The notes below the pieces were generated by a model that did not search any database, was not told where the DNA came from, and saw nothing but the letters and a program-made list of their open reading frames with translations. The translations under genes were made by a program, and so were the position numbers. Shown here one piece after another: positions 1 through 6,409 of a stretch of 9,448 bases of DNA (position 1 is its first letter; each line of letters begins with the position of its first letter). The stretch lies in the NCBI GenBank assembly GCA_023428515.1, contig JAEYXI010000412.1:1-9448 (forward strand), in the 5' to 3' direction. This stretch comes from Pseudomonadota bacterium. GTDB lineage: Bacteria > Pseudomonadota > Alphaproteobacteria > Rhizobiales > Rhizobiaceae.

Positions 1-514
1 CTTTTGGATTGTAAAAGAACATTCGGGCGAACCCCATGTCGCCGCCGGAGAAGCGGCGGAACGGCCCGAAGGAAGCAGAGAACCAGCCGGCTCCATTTCC
101 CCAGACGGTACGGTCGGCCATGCGACCGGAGAAATCCGGCGGAGCCATCTTTCCCGGACCGACCGACGTCGGGGCCGGCGCGCTCGGGGAGGTCAGTCTG
201 ACCTTCGTGGCGATCGTTGCGCGAGAAACTCTCCCGGTTCCGACCCAGTAGTCGACATTCTTGTCCTGTACAAAATCGGCCTCGATAGCGCCTTCGCGCT
301 GGCCGTTCTGCAACCAGGTCGACCAGTCCTGCCGCAAGGCCTGGGATTCTGACGGACCGATTGCCGTCAACGCTATCGATCGGATGACGCTCGATTTTCC
401 TGCTCCGTTATCCCCGAGAACTACATGCCATCCAGCGCGGTCCGCCTCGCCGAATGTCATCTCAAAGTCGCTTATCGCCCGAATGTTTCGAATTGACAGA
501 CGCGAAATGTGCAT
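1..514 (-). CDS. AAA family ATPase (RecF/SMC-like P-loop), C-terminus beyond window edge
   Basis: Translation from the ATG at 514 gives 171 residues running off the left edge. It begins with a short beta-strand segment typical of RecF/SMC/OLD-type ATPases (HISRLSIRNIRAISDF), followed by a Walker A motif GDNGAGKSS at residues 34-42. Residues 144-158 (WFSASFGPFRRFSGG) resemble, from memory, a segment conserved in predicted ATPases of the COG3950/AAA_21 kind. The start is supported by GGAG about 9 bp upstream of the ATG. Walker B, the signature motif and any fused nuclease (TOPRIM, HNH) would lie outside the window, so the role cannot be fixed. Relatives include DNA repair factors and the ATPase subunits of Septu-, Gabija- or retron-type defence systems. 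The gene is divergent from the HerA-like ATPase gene. I am sure of the ATPase fold, not of the function. Confidence 0.8.
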   Translation of the reverse strand, partial: MHISRLSIRNIRAISDFEMTFGEADRAGWHVVLGDNGAGKSSVIRSIALTAIGPSESQALRQDWSTWLQNGQREGAIEADFVQDKNVDYWVGTGRVSRATIATKVRLTSPSAPAPTSVGPGKMAPPDFSGRMADRTVWGNGAGWFSASFGPFRRFSGGDMGFARMFFYNPK

Positions 515-736
515 TTGGGTCTCCGATCAACAGGAGTTCGACATATGTACTAGCGATATCAAAGACAAAGGGCGAGCACTTCCCTGCGAGAGGCCGCGAC
601 CAACGACAGAACAGCAAGGCACGCGTGCCGGATTTTAACAAACCTCTCAACGCCCCATCAACCATCCCCTCTCATCCGGCTTTAACCGCGAATGGGTAGT
701 CTGCCGGAACATACGGGCGGACAGGGACAGGACGGG
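515..736. promoter_or_regulatory. Divergent intergenic region between two ATPase genes
   Basis: About 220 bp separate the start of the minus-strand AAA ATPase from the preferred start of the plus-strand HerA-like gene, so it must hold the promoters for both unless they lie inside genes. It is visibly richer in A+T than the coding flanks, especially 515-575 and 630-650. I could not pick convincing -35/-10 pairs. The clearest element is the palindrome at 618-629. Short ORFs crossing this region on both strands have no recognisable domain and are ignored. Confidence 0.4.
618..629. repeat. Perfect 12-bp palindrome, possible operator
   Basis: GGCACGCGTGCC is a perfect palindrome without a spacer, lying roughly midway between the two divergent starts. 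Its position would suit a dimeric repressor acting on both genes. No regulator gene is visible nearby, and short GC palindromes occur by chance in such genomes, so operator function is only a suggestion. Confidence 0.3.
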
Positions 737-2563
737 ATGTACGCACACGAGAACTCCCGCGGAGAAGCGGTTCCGCAGGAGCGCCGCGACGCCGCGCAGA
801 GCGACAGCCGCATCCTGGGCCATGTCGTCCAGTGCGACGGCGCACGGGCGACGATCGCGGCCTTCGCCGACGAGGAAGACGGCACCGTCACCGGCCAGTG
901 GACGGTCGGCCGCATGATTTCGATCAATCTCGGCGGCACGCGCACGGTTGGTCTCGTCTACGGCATCGGGAAGGCCGACCTGACCTGGAACCAGGATGCG
1001 CGCAACGCCATCGAGGTGAGCGTCGAGTTGGTCGGCGAGGTGCGCGACCGCGAAGCGCCGCAGCCGCCGGTGTTCGACCGCGGCATAACCGTCTATCCGC
1101 ACATCGGCGCCATCGCCCATCGCATCCGCTCCCGCGACCTGCAGGCGGTCTACGATCTGGCGGACCGGCATGCCCTCACCATCGGCCAGCTGTCGCAGGA
1201 CGAATCCATCGAGGCGCGCATCGCCATCGACGACACGCTGGCGCGCCACTTCGCCATCGTCGGCACCACCGGCGTCGGCAAGTCGACCGCCGTATCGCTT
1301 CTGATGCGCAAGGCGATCGAGGCCCGGCCGGATCTTCGCGTCCTGATCCTCGACCCGCACAATGAATTCGCGGCGTCGCTGCCGGAATACAGCGTGCGCG
1401 TCGACGCAAGCAGCCTCGACCTGCCCTTCTGGATGTTCCGGCTGGAAGAACTGACCGAAGTGCTCTTCCGCGGCCGCGAATCCGTGCCGGAAGAGGTCGA
1501 CGTGCTGCGCGACCTCATCCCGATGGCGAAGAACCTCTACCGCAACCCGGCAGGCGGCGCCTTCCTGCGCCGCGGCGTCGACGCGCTGACCGCCGACACG
1601 CCGGTGCCCTACCGCGTGGCCGACCTGATCAAGCAGATCGACGAGCGCATGGGACTGCTGGAAAGCAAGAACGATCGTCCGACCTTGAAGTCGCTGAGGA
1701 CCCGCATCGAATCCGCCGTCGCCGACCCGCGCTACAAGTTCATGTTCAATTCGCGGCTGATCGAGGACACGATCCACGAGACGATCGGCAACATCTTCCG
1801 CGTGCCGCATGAAGGCCGCCCCGTCACCTGCTTCGAGATGGCGGGCATGCCCTCGGAAGTCGTCAACTCGGTCTGCTCGGTGCTCGCGCGCCTCGCCTTC
1901 GACCTGGCGCTCTGGAGCGAAGGCAAGCTGCGCCTGCTGGTGCTCTGCGAAGAGGCGCACCGCTATATGCCGGCAGACCACAGGCTGGGCTTCGCGCCGA
2001 CCAGGCACGCGCTGTCACGCATCGCCAAGGAGGGCCGCAAATATGGCTGCTATCTCGGCGTCGTGACGCAGCGTCCCGGCGAACTCGACCCGACCATCCT
2101 GTCGCAATGCTCGACCTTCTTCGCCATGCGGCTCGCCAACGAGCACGACCAGTCGATCATCCGCTCGGCGATCGCCGATTCCTCGGCGTCGAGCCTCGCC
2201 TTTCTGTCCTCCATGGGCCAGCGCGAGGCGATCGCCTTCGGCGAAGGCGTCGCCACCACCATGCGCCTGAAGTTCGAGCGGCTGGATGCCAAGCTCATCC
2301 CCGGCGCGCAGAAGAAGCACGAGGAAGAGGCCGCGGCCAGCGACGGCAGCAGCGTCGATCTCGTCAACATCGTCGAGCGTCTCAGGAACGTCCCGAAGGT
2401 GCAGTCCAACCTCGCCTTCGCCGAACCCGTCAGCGCCCAGCTGCAGCCAGGCGATCCCGGTTACCGCAAACCCGAGCCGGCGCCGCCGCGGCCTGTGGCC
2501 GAACAGGACGACATCGATTTCGGCTATGGATTGAAGCCCGGCCGCTTCGGCTCGCGGAGCTAG
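737..2563 (+). CDS. HerA-like DUF87 ATPase (helicase/translocase family)
   Basis: The 608-residue product belongs to the HerA/FtsK clade of P-loop ATPases, which form hexameric rings that translocate DNA. Residues about 24-75 look like the HAS-barrel that precedes the ATPase core. Walker A is GTTGVGKST at 176-184, followed by a hydrophobic strand ending LILDPHNEF. The Walker B strand is LRLLVLCEEAHR at 398-409 with tandem glutamates, and the sensor region contains VVTQRPGELDP. The last ~60 residues are proline-rich. I prefer the ATG at 737, with AGGA 4 bp upstream, over the ATG at 692, which lacks any purine-rich leader and adds 15 unconserved-looking residues. Bacterial relatives act alone or pair with NurA, SIR2 or DUF4297 nucleases in phage defence. 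None of these partners is adjacent on the right; the left neighbour is the truncated AAA ATPase gene. Its substrate is unknown. Confidence 0.88.
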   Translation: MYAHENSRGEAVPQERRDAAQSDSRILGHVVQCDGARATIAAFADEEDGTVTGQWTVGRMISINLGGTRTVGLVYGIGKADLTWNQDARNAIEVSVELVGEVRDREAPQPPVFDRGITVYPHIGAIAHRIRSRDLQAVYDLADRHALTIGQLSQDESIEARIAIDDTLARHFAIVGTTGVGKSTAVSLLMRKAIEARPDLRVLILDPHNEFAASLPEYSVRVDASSLDLPFWMFRLEELTEVLFRGRESVPEEVDVLRDLIPMAKNLYRNPAGGAFLRRGVDALTADTPVPYRVADLIKQIDERMGLLESKNDRPTLKSLRTRIESAVADPRYKFMFNSRLIEDTIHETIGNIFRVPHEGRPVTCFEMAGMPSEVVNSVCSVLARLAFDLALWSEGKLRLLVLCEEAHRYMPADHRLGFAPTRHALSRIAKEGRKYGCYLGVVTQRPGELDPTILSQCSTFFAMRLANEHDQSIIRSAIADSSASSLAFLSSMGQREAIAFGEGVATTMRLKFERLDAKLIPGAQKKHEEEAAASDGSSVDLVNIVERLRNVPKVQSNLAFAEPVSAQLQPGDPGYRKPEPAPPRPVAEQDDIDFGYGLKPGRFGSRS

Positions 2564-2664
2564 GCCGTGAACCCATAAATTCGAAATGACCAGCATTGGT
2601 GGAAACGGACGGTCCGCTTCTGAGCAATCGCTCAGCAAAGCAGACCTGCGCAGATGGGTTCTAG
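2564..2664. other. Convergent intergenic gap with weak hairpin
   Basis: This ~100-bp gap lies between the 3' ends of the HerA-like gene and the phosphotransferase gene. It contains one perfect inverted repeat, CTGAGC-aatc-GCTCAG (2620-2635), which could fold into a 6-bp stem with a tetraloop. No T-run follows on either strand, so a classical intrinsic terminator is not demonstrated. Nothing else is seen. Confidence 0.3.
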
Positions 2665-2750
2665 TTAGACGGGTCTCACCTCAGCAAGCCGCTTGATAGA
2701 GAAATCGTCATTCCAGCAAATGGCAGCCTCCCAAGCGGCCGAGGCCTGAT
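2665..2750 (-). pseudogene. Out-of-frame C-terminal tail of the phosphotransferase
   Basis: Read on the minus strand in the frame shifted by one base from the main phosphotransferase frame, this stretch encodes YQASAAWEAAICWNDD followed by FSIKRLAEVRPV and a TAA at 2665-2667. The amphipathic Trp/Ala-rich helix ending in KRLAEV is what I recall as the usual C-terminus of this phosphotransferase subfamily, and it joins directly to ...WDIA of the main frame. It therefore marks a one-base deletion or a sequencing error. Confidence 0.7.
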
Positions 2751-3395
2751 AGCAATATCCCATGTGTGTGCGTTAAGATCTGCAGCATTATGGGGCAGTT
2801 CCAGATCAAGATCGGCAACGTCGACATGCGACTCGTCCCAATCAATCAGCGCGACCCGGTCTTCCGTTATGAGAATATTACGTGCGTTAGCGTCACCGTG
2901 GACAACGCAGGTCGGGCGGCCGACAAGCCGTGCCCAAGCGGCTCGGCATCGCACTACGCCCTCCGGCGGCATCGCGGTGAGGTCGATTCGTGTCCCTCGT
3001 TCAGCCTGCAGTAGATCGGTCGAGGATCGCCAACCCGGACGCTGCGACCAATCCTGGGTCAGCCGGTGCAGCTCACGCAGTGTGTCCGCTATCCGCCGCC
3101 AGTCGCCCTCCGTCTTGGGCGGCATGCCTTCCAGGTATTCCATCACGACTAGACCATCCACGAACAACCGCCCATCCATCGTCGGGATTGGCAGCGGTAC
3201 TGTCATGCCATTTTGATCCAGGTGTTGAAGAAGCCCGGTCTCCCAAGCCAGATCAGCGTCGCTCCGCGTGCCAAGGCGGGCCACTGCAAGTCGTCCGCCG
3301 ATCCGCACGCTCCAGACATCGTTGGCCACGCCGCCGGCAAGCCGTTCCAGGCGGCCAACGTCTGGCCCCCAGTGTTCGAGAGCTTCCCATCCCAT
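2676..3395 (-). CDS. APH-family phosphotransferase, frameshifted at the 3' end
   Basis: The frame encodes 239 residues of the aminoglycoside phosphotransferase/choline kinase-like superfamily (PF01636). An N-terminal lobe (to about residue 90) is followed by the Brenner-type catalytic loop VVHGDANARN, with H166, D168 and N173, and the metal-binding ALIDWDESH, with D185. Both active-site motifs are intact. After residue 215 the frame turns into low-complexity Arg/Pro/Leu sequence and stops at 2676, while the neighbouring frame carries the expected C-terminal helix (see the separate entry). One base appears to be missing near 2751-2753; restoring it would give about 243 residues. The start is the ATG at 3395, which has only a weak ribosome site. 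Substrate is unknown: such proteins include antibiotic kinases but also sugar, choline and homoserine kinases, so resistance should not be assumed. The gene looks somewhat less GC-rich than its neighbours and sits beside a transposase relic, suggesting transfer. Confidence 0.75.
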   Translation of the reverse strand: MGWEALEHWGPDVGRLERLAGGVANDVWSVRIGGRLAVARLGTRSDADLAWETGLLQHLDQNGMTVPLPIPTMDGRLFVDGLVVMEYLEGMPPKTEGDWRRIADTLRELHRLTQDWSQRPGWRSSTDLLQAERGTRIDLTAMPPEGVVRCRAAWARLVGRPTCVVHGDANARNILITEDRVALIDWDESHVDVADLDLELPHNAADLNAHTWDIAIRPRPLGRLPFAGMTISLSSGLLR

Positions 3396-3590
3396 TTCAC
3401 ATAGCTTTCTAGACTTCAGGTTAGTTGAGCAAGGATATCGTCGACGACGCTTGCACTACAAGGTCGTAACCGGAAGCGAGCCTACCTGAGAACGACTGAT
3501 TCCAGAGTTGTTGGCACTGGCTGGGAACGACCGAAATGAGGTCGGAAGCCGAATGGCGGCTTTCATGTCGTGGCGAAATCTGATTCAGGC
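3396..3590. other. Gene-free stretch with two small inverted repeats
   Basis: No plausible coding frame is seen between the phosphotransferase start and the transposase relic. It should hold the phosphotransferase promoter, but I could not identify convincing boxes. Two adjacent short inverted repeats are visible: CGACC/GGTCG at 3528-3532 and 3540-3544, and AAGCCG-aatgg-CGGCTT at 3546-3562. They may be remnants of a dispersed intergenic repeat or of a mobile element. Confidence 0.35.
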
Positions 3591-3689
3591 ATCGCGACCC
3601 GATACGACAAGCTGGCCGAGAACTACCTCGCCGCTCTCAAACTCGTCGCAATCCGCATCTGGCTACGCGGTAATGAGTCTACGTCTTAG
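3591..3689 (+). pseudogene. Relic of IS5-like transposase C-terminus
   Basis: The plus-strand frame ending in TAG at 3687-3689 encodes 32 residues beginning IATRYDKLAENYLAALKL and ending WLRGNESTS. The string RIATRYDKLA-x-N-(Y/F)-LAA is the familiar extreme C-terminus of IS5-family DDE transposases (IS427-like groups), where it follows a Phe-Arg-Arg. Here the upstream bases TTCAGGC join ATCGCG in the wrong frame, as if two bases were lost, and further upstream no transposase sequence can be read in any frame. No terminal inverted repeats or target duplication were found. This is therefore a decayed fragment, not an active element. It ends 6 bp before the stop codon of the diguanylate cyclase gene. 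Confidence 0.65.
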
Positions 3690-3695
3690 CCGGAT

Positions 3696-4487
3696 TCAGG
3701 CGCAGACGCGGTTCCGTCCCGTCTTCTTCGCCTGATAAAGCTGCTGATCGGCGCGGCGGAACAGCGTCTCGGCGCTCTCCTTGCGGTCCCATATGGCAAG
3801 CCCGACGCTCGCCGTGACCTTGAGCCGGACGTTTCCCGATACGATCACCATGCCGGCGACAGCCTTGCGGATGCGCTCGGCGAAACGCACCAGCGTGTCG
3901 GTGTCCATGTTGGGGGCGACGACGGCGAACTCCTCGCCGCCGAGCCTCGCCACCACGTCATGATAGCGGGTCATGTCCTTCAGGCAGCCGGCAACGGCCC
4001 TGAGCACCTCGTCGCCGATATCATGGCCATGAGTGTCGTTGATCTGCTTGAAATGATCGAGGTCGACGATCATCAGCCCGACCGGCTTCTCGATGCGACG
4101 GAACTCGCCGAGATATTCCTTCAGCGCATCGTCGAAATAGCGCCGGTTCTGCATGCCCGTCAGGGCATCGGTAAGCGCGGCATATTCGAGCTTGAGCGAG
4201 CGCTCCGACAATGTCTCGGTCATCGCGCGAAGCTTGTTCTCCTCCCGGACCTGCCGGCGGATGAGCGGGAAGATGAAGAAGAGGCCGAAGAAAAGACCCA
4301 TCGCCAGCAGAAGGCCGGTCGCAAAGAGCAGCTTCGACAGATAGGCGATGTCCTCGTAACGCTCCGGTTGCGCCAGGCCGTTGGCGACCGAAAACAGCAC
4401 GTCATAGGCGTGGAAGATCATCACGCCGGCCGCAAGGATGACCGCGATGAAGATGAAGAACGCGGCTTCAGACTTGTGGAGGCGCAT
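3696..4487 (-). CDS. Membrane-anchored GGDEF diguanylate cyclase
   Basis: This 263-residue protein makes cyclic di-GMP from two GTP at the inner membrane. Two hydrophobic segments at about residues 9-27 and 53-75 flank a short loop too small for a large sensor domain. A charged, probably coiled-coil linker (78-103) leads into the GGDEF domain (about 104-263), which has the opening LTDALTGMQNRRYF, the metal-binding VDLDHFKQIND, and the active site GGEEF at 183-187. R174-Y-H-D177, exactly five residues ahead of GGEEF, is an intact RxxD inhibitory I-site, so product feedback inhibition is expected. There is no EAL domain. The ATG at 4487 is preceded by GGGGAG 3 bp upstream. A longer reading to 4766 only adds a polar sequence that overlaps miaA in another frame. 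The gene follows miaA on the same strand after 91 bp, so co-transcription is possible but unproven. Confidence 0.92.
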   Translation of the reverse strand: MRLHKSEAAFFIFIAVILAAGVMIFHAYDVLFSVANGLAQPERYEDIAYLSKLLFATGLLLAMGLFFGLFFIFPLIRRQVREENKLRAMTETLSERSLKLEYAALTDALTGMQNRRYFDDALKEYLGEFRRIEKPVGLMIVDLDHFKQINDTHGHDIGDEVLRAVAGCLKDMTRYHDVVARLGGEEFAVVAPNMDTDTLVRFAERIRKAVAGMVIVSGNVRLKVTASVGLAIWDRKESAETLFRRADQQLYQAKKTGRNRVCA

Positions 4488-4578
4488 ATTCTCCCCGCCG
4501 ACAGCACCGCCCCTGCTTATGCCACCGGCAGCCTTACGGAGCGTTAATCGGCCGGCTTCGGCGCTTTTACCGTGGTGG

Positions 4579-5538
4579 TCAGGCCGGACGGCTTTTCGTG
4601 TCCAGGACTTGCGCGGCATCCGGCTGCCGCAGCCGCTGCCAGTGCGGCCCGAGCTGGTGGCGGAACCATGTCGACTGGCGCTTGGCGTATTGCCTTGTCG
4701 CGATCTTGGCGCGTTCGATCGCCTCGCCCATGGATATCTCGCCGGCAATTGCTGCCTCAAGCTCACGCACGCCGATCGCCTTCATCGCCGGAAGTTGCGG
4801 GGCGAGGTCGAGCGCTGCAAGCGCCTTCACCTCCTCCAACGCGCCGGCCTCGATCATGCCGTCGAAGCGCCGATCGATGCGCGCGACGAGCTCGGGGCGG
4901 TCGGGCTCGATGACGATGAAGCGGGTGCTGTCGCTGTCGATCAGCGGCTGGCCGCGCTCCGCCTGCCAGTCGAGGATCGAGCGGCCCGACGCCTCCAGCA
5001 CCTCCAGCGCCCGCAGGATTCGCTGGCTGTCGCCCGGCCGCAGTGTCCCGGCGACCCGTGGGTCCCTCTCGGCAAGCACGCGGTGCAGCGCCTCGGCACC
5101 GTTGTCGGCAAGTTCTTGGCGCAACCGCTCGCGGATCGGTTTCGGTATGTCCGGCATCTCGGAGATGCCTTCCTCCAAAGCACGGAAATAAAGCCCTGTC
5201 CCTCCGACGAAGATCGGCCGCGCATCCGACAGCCTGCCGCTGCCGGCAAGCGAAAACACATCGCGCAGCCAGGCGCCGGTCGAATAGGCGATGCCGGGAT
5301 CGACATGCCCGTAGAGCAGATGCGGCACGCGCCGCATCTCTTCGGCGCTCGGGCGCGCGGTCAGCACATTGAGCATCGAATAGACCTGCATGGAATCGGT
5401 GTTGACGACGACACCGCCAAGCCTCTGCGCGAGATCGAGCGCCAGCCGCGACTTGCCGCTTGCGGTCGGCCCCGCTATCAGGATCGCGTTCCTGATGCGC
5501 CCCTCCCCGCCGGATTTGCCGATGCCGCTCGTCGCCAC
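4579..5538 (-). CDS. miaA: tRNA dimethylallyltransferase MiaA
   Basis: MiaA transfers a dimethylallyl group from DMAPP to N6 of A37 next to the anticodon of tRNAs reading UNN codons, the first step towards ms2i6A. The 319-residue product has the P-loop GPTASGKS at residues 23-30, the substrate-binding DSMQVY at 48-53, VGGTGLYFRAL at 111-121, the family's LRPGDSQRILRALEV segment, and the C-terminal ATRQYAKRQSTWFR. The upstream end has no in-frame ATG near the P-loop. The GTG at 5538 is the only conventional start there, and it has GGGAA about 7 bp upstream. A longer open frame runs on to 6360 but is antisense to serB and is not coding. The chosen start overlaps the start of divergent serB by 17 bp, so the two promoters must lie within each other's coding 5' ends or farther inside. 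Confidence in identity is very high, in the start moderate. Confidence 0.96.
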   Translation of the reverse strand: MATSGIGKSGGEGRIRNAILIAGPTASGKSRLALDLAQRLGGVVVNTDSMQVYSMLNVLTARPSAEEMRRVPHLLYGHVDPGIAYSTGAWLRDVFSLAGSGRLSDARPIFVGGTGLYFRALEEGISEMPDIPKPIRERLRQELADNGAEALHRVLAERDPRVAGTLRPGDSQRILRALEVLEASGRSILDWQAERGQPLIDSDSTRFIVIEPDRPELVARIDRRFDGMIEAGALEEVKALAALDLAPQLPAMKAIGVRELEAAIAGEISMGEAIERAKIATRQYAKRQSTWFRHQLGPHWQRLRQPDAAQVLDTKSRPA

Positions 5539-6409
5539 GCTGATTTCCCATCCTGCCGCGCGCCTTTTGACGCCGACGCTTGCGACTAAGGCCTCGGAGG
5601 CGGTCGACGCAAGCACGATCTCCTGGCTCGGCGAGGATGTCGCCTGCGATCTCGCACTGCCGGAAGGTATGGAACGGAAAGCGGCGGGCATGAAACTGCG
5701 CGAGACGCTGGCGGGCGAGCCGGTCGACATCGTGGTGCACACGGCGGAAAACCGGCGCAAGAAGATCCTGCTGGCCGACATGGATTCGACCATGATCGAC
5801 CAGGAATGCATCGACGAACTCGCCGACATGGTTGGCGTGAAGGAGCACGTCGCCGCCATCACCGCCCGTTCGATGAACGGCGAGATCGCCTTCGAACCGG
5901 CGCTGCGGGAGCGCGTCGCGCTGCTGAAGGGACTGGAACTCACGGTCGTCGACCAGCTCATCCGCGACCGCCTGACCCTCGCCTCCGGCGGGCAGGCGCT
6001 GGTGCGGACAATGCGCAAGAACGGCGCCTGGACGGCGCTGGTTTCCGGCGGGTTCGATGTGTTCACGTCCAAGATCGCCGCGATGATCGGCTTCGACGAG
6101 AACCGCGCCAACCGCCTGATCGTGGCGGGAGGCCGACTGACCGGCGAGGTCGGCGAGCCGATCTTCGGGCGTGCGTAGAAGGCCGAGGCGCTGTCCGACA
6201 TCGCTCTCAGCCACGACGCCGCTTCCGACGATGTCCTCGCCGTCGGCGACGGCGCCAACGATCTCGACATGATCCGACTGGCCGGAATGGGCGTCGCGCT
6301 CCACGCCAAGCCAGCCGTCGCGGCCGAGGCAAAAATCCGCATCGACCACGGCGACCTCACCGCGCTCCTCTATCTGCAGGGCTATCGCGAGGACGAATTC
6401 GCCAGATGA
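5522..6409 (+). pseudogene. serB: Phosphoserine phosphatase SerB with in-frame amber stop
   Basis: SerB hydrolyses O-phosphoserine to serine, the last step of serine synthesis. From the ATG at 5522 the frame would give 295 residues. It has an alphaproteobacterial N-terminal regulatory region (1-80), the HAD motif I DMDST at 86-90 with nucleophile D86, and motif II SGG at 175-177. TAG at 6176-6178 replaces codon 219 (GRA-stop-KAEAL). The next codon is the conserved motif III lysine, and GDGAND (242-247) with the magnesium-binding aspartates lies beyond. The truncated 218-residue product should therefore be inactive. The 76 codons after the stop are undamaged and end at TGA 6407-6409, so a single base change (for example from GAG, AAG or CAG) would repair it. 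This points to a very recent mutation, a sequencing error, or suppression. The ribosome site is weak (GGA 9 bp upstream of the ATG). The reading frame overlaps the next gene by ATGA. Confidence 0.9.

Noticed and set aside
647..2008. 453-codon open frame on the minus strand opposite the HerA-like gene
   Set aside because: It is rich in Arg, His, Asp and Ala, has no recognisable motif, and mirrors a well-supported P-loop ATPase. Long antisense open frames are usual in GC-rich genes.
737..2563. HerA-like gene as part of a SIR2-HerA, HerA-DUF4297 or HerA-NurA system
   Set aside because: No partner nuclease or SIR2 gene is adjacent within the window; the downstream neighbour is a converging phosphotransferase.
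2620..2635. Hairpin as an intrinsic terminator
   Set aside because: The stem is only 6 bp and no T-run follows in either direction.
2676..3395. Calling the phosphotransferase an aminoglycoside resistance gene
   Set aside because: The APH fold is shared by many kinases, and nothing in the sequence points to an antibiotic substrate.
4488..4766. 93-codon N-terminal extension of the GGDEF protein
   Set aside because: It overlaps the miaA 3' end in another frame and is polar, and a ribosome site plus membrane helix begin at 4487.
6176..6178. Pyrrolysine or programmed readthrough at the serB TAG
   Set aside because: Nothing in the window (Pyl genes, special context) suggests it, and phosphoserine phosphatases have no known recoded residue here. 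A mutation or sequencing error is simpler.
5539..6360. Upstream extension of the miaA frame, antisense to serB
   Set aside because: The added ~270 residues have Ser/Arg-rich shadow composition and no domain, and MiaA proteins start shortly before the P-loop.
5806..6405. N-terminal extension of the GNAT frame
   Set aside because: It lies wholly within serB in another frame and is Arg-rich noise; the ATGA junction gives the natural start.
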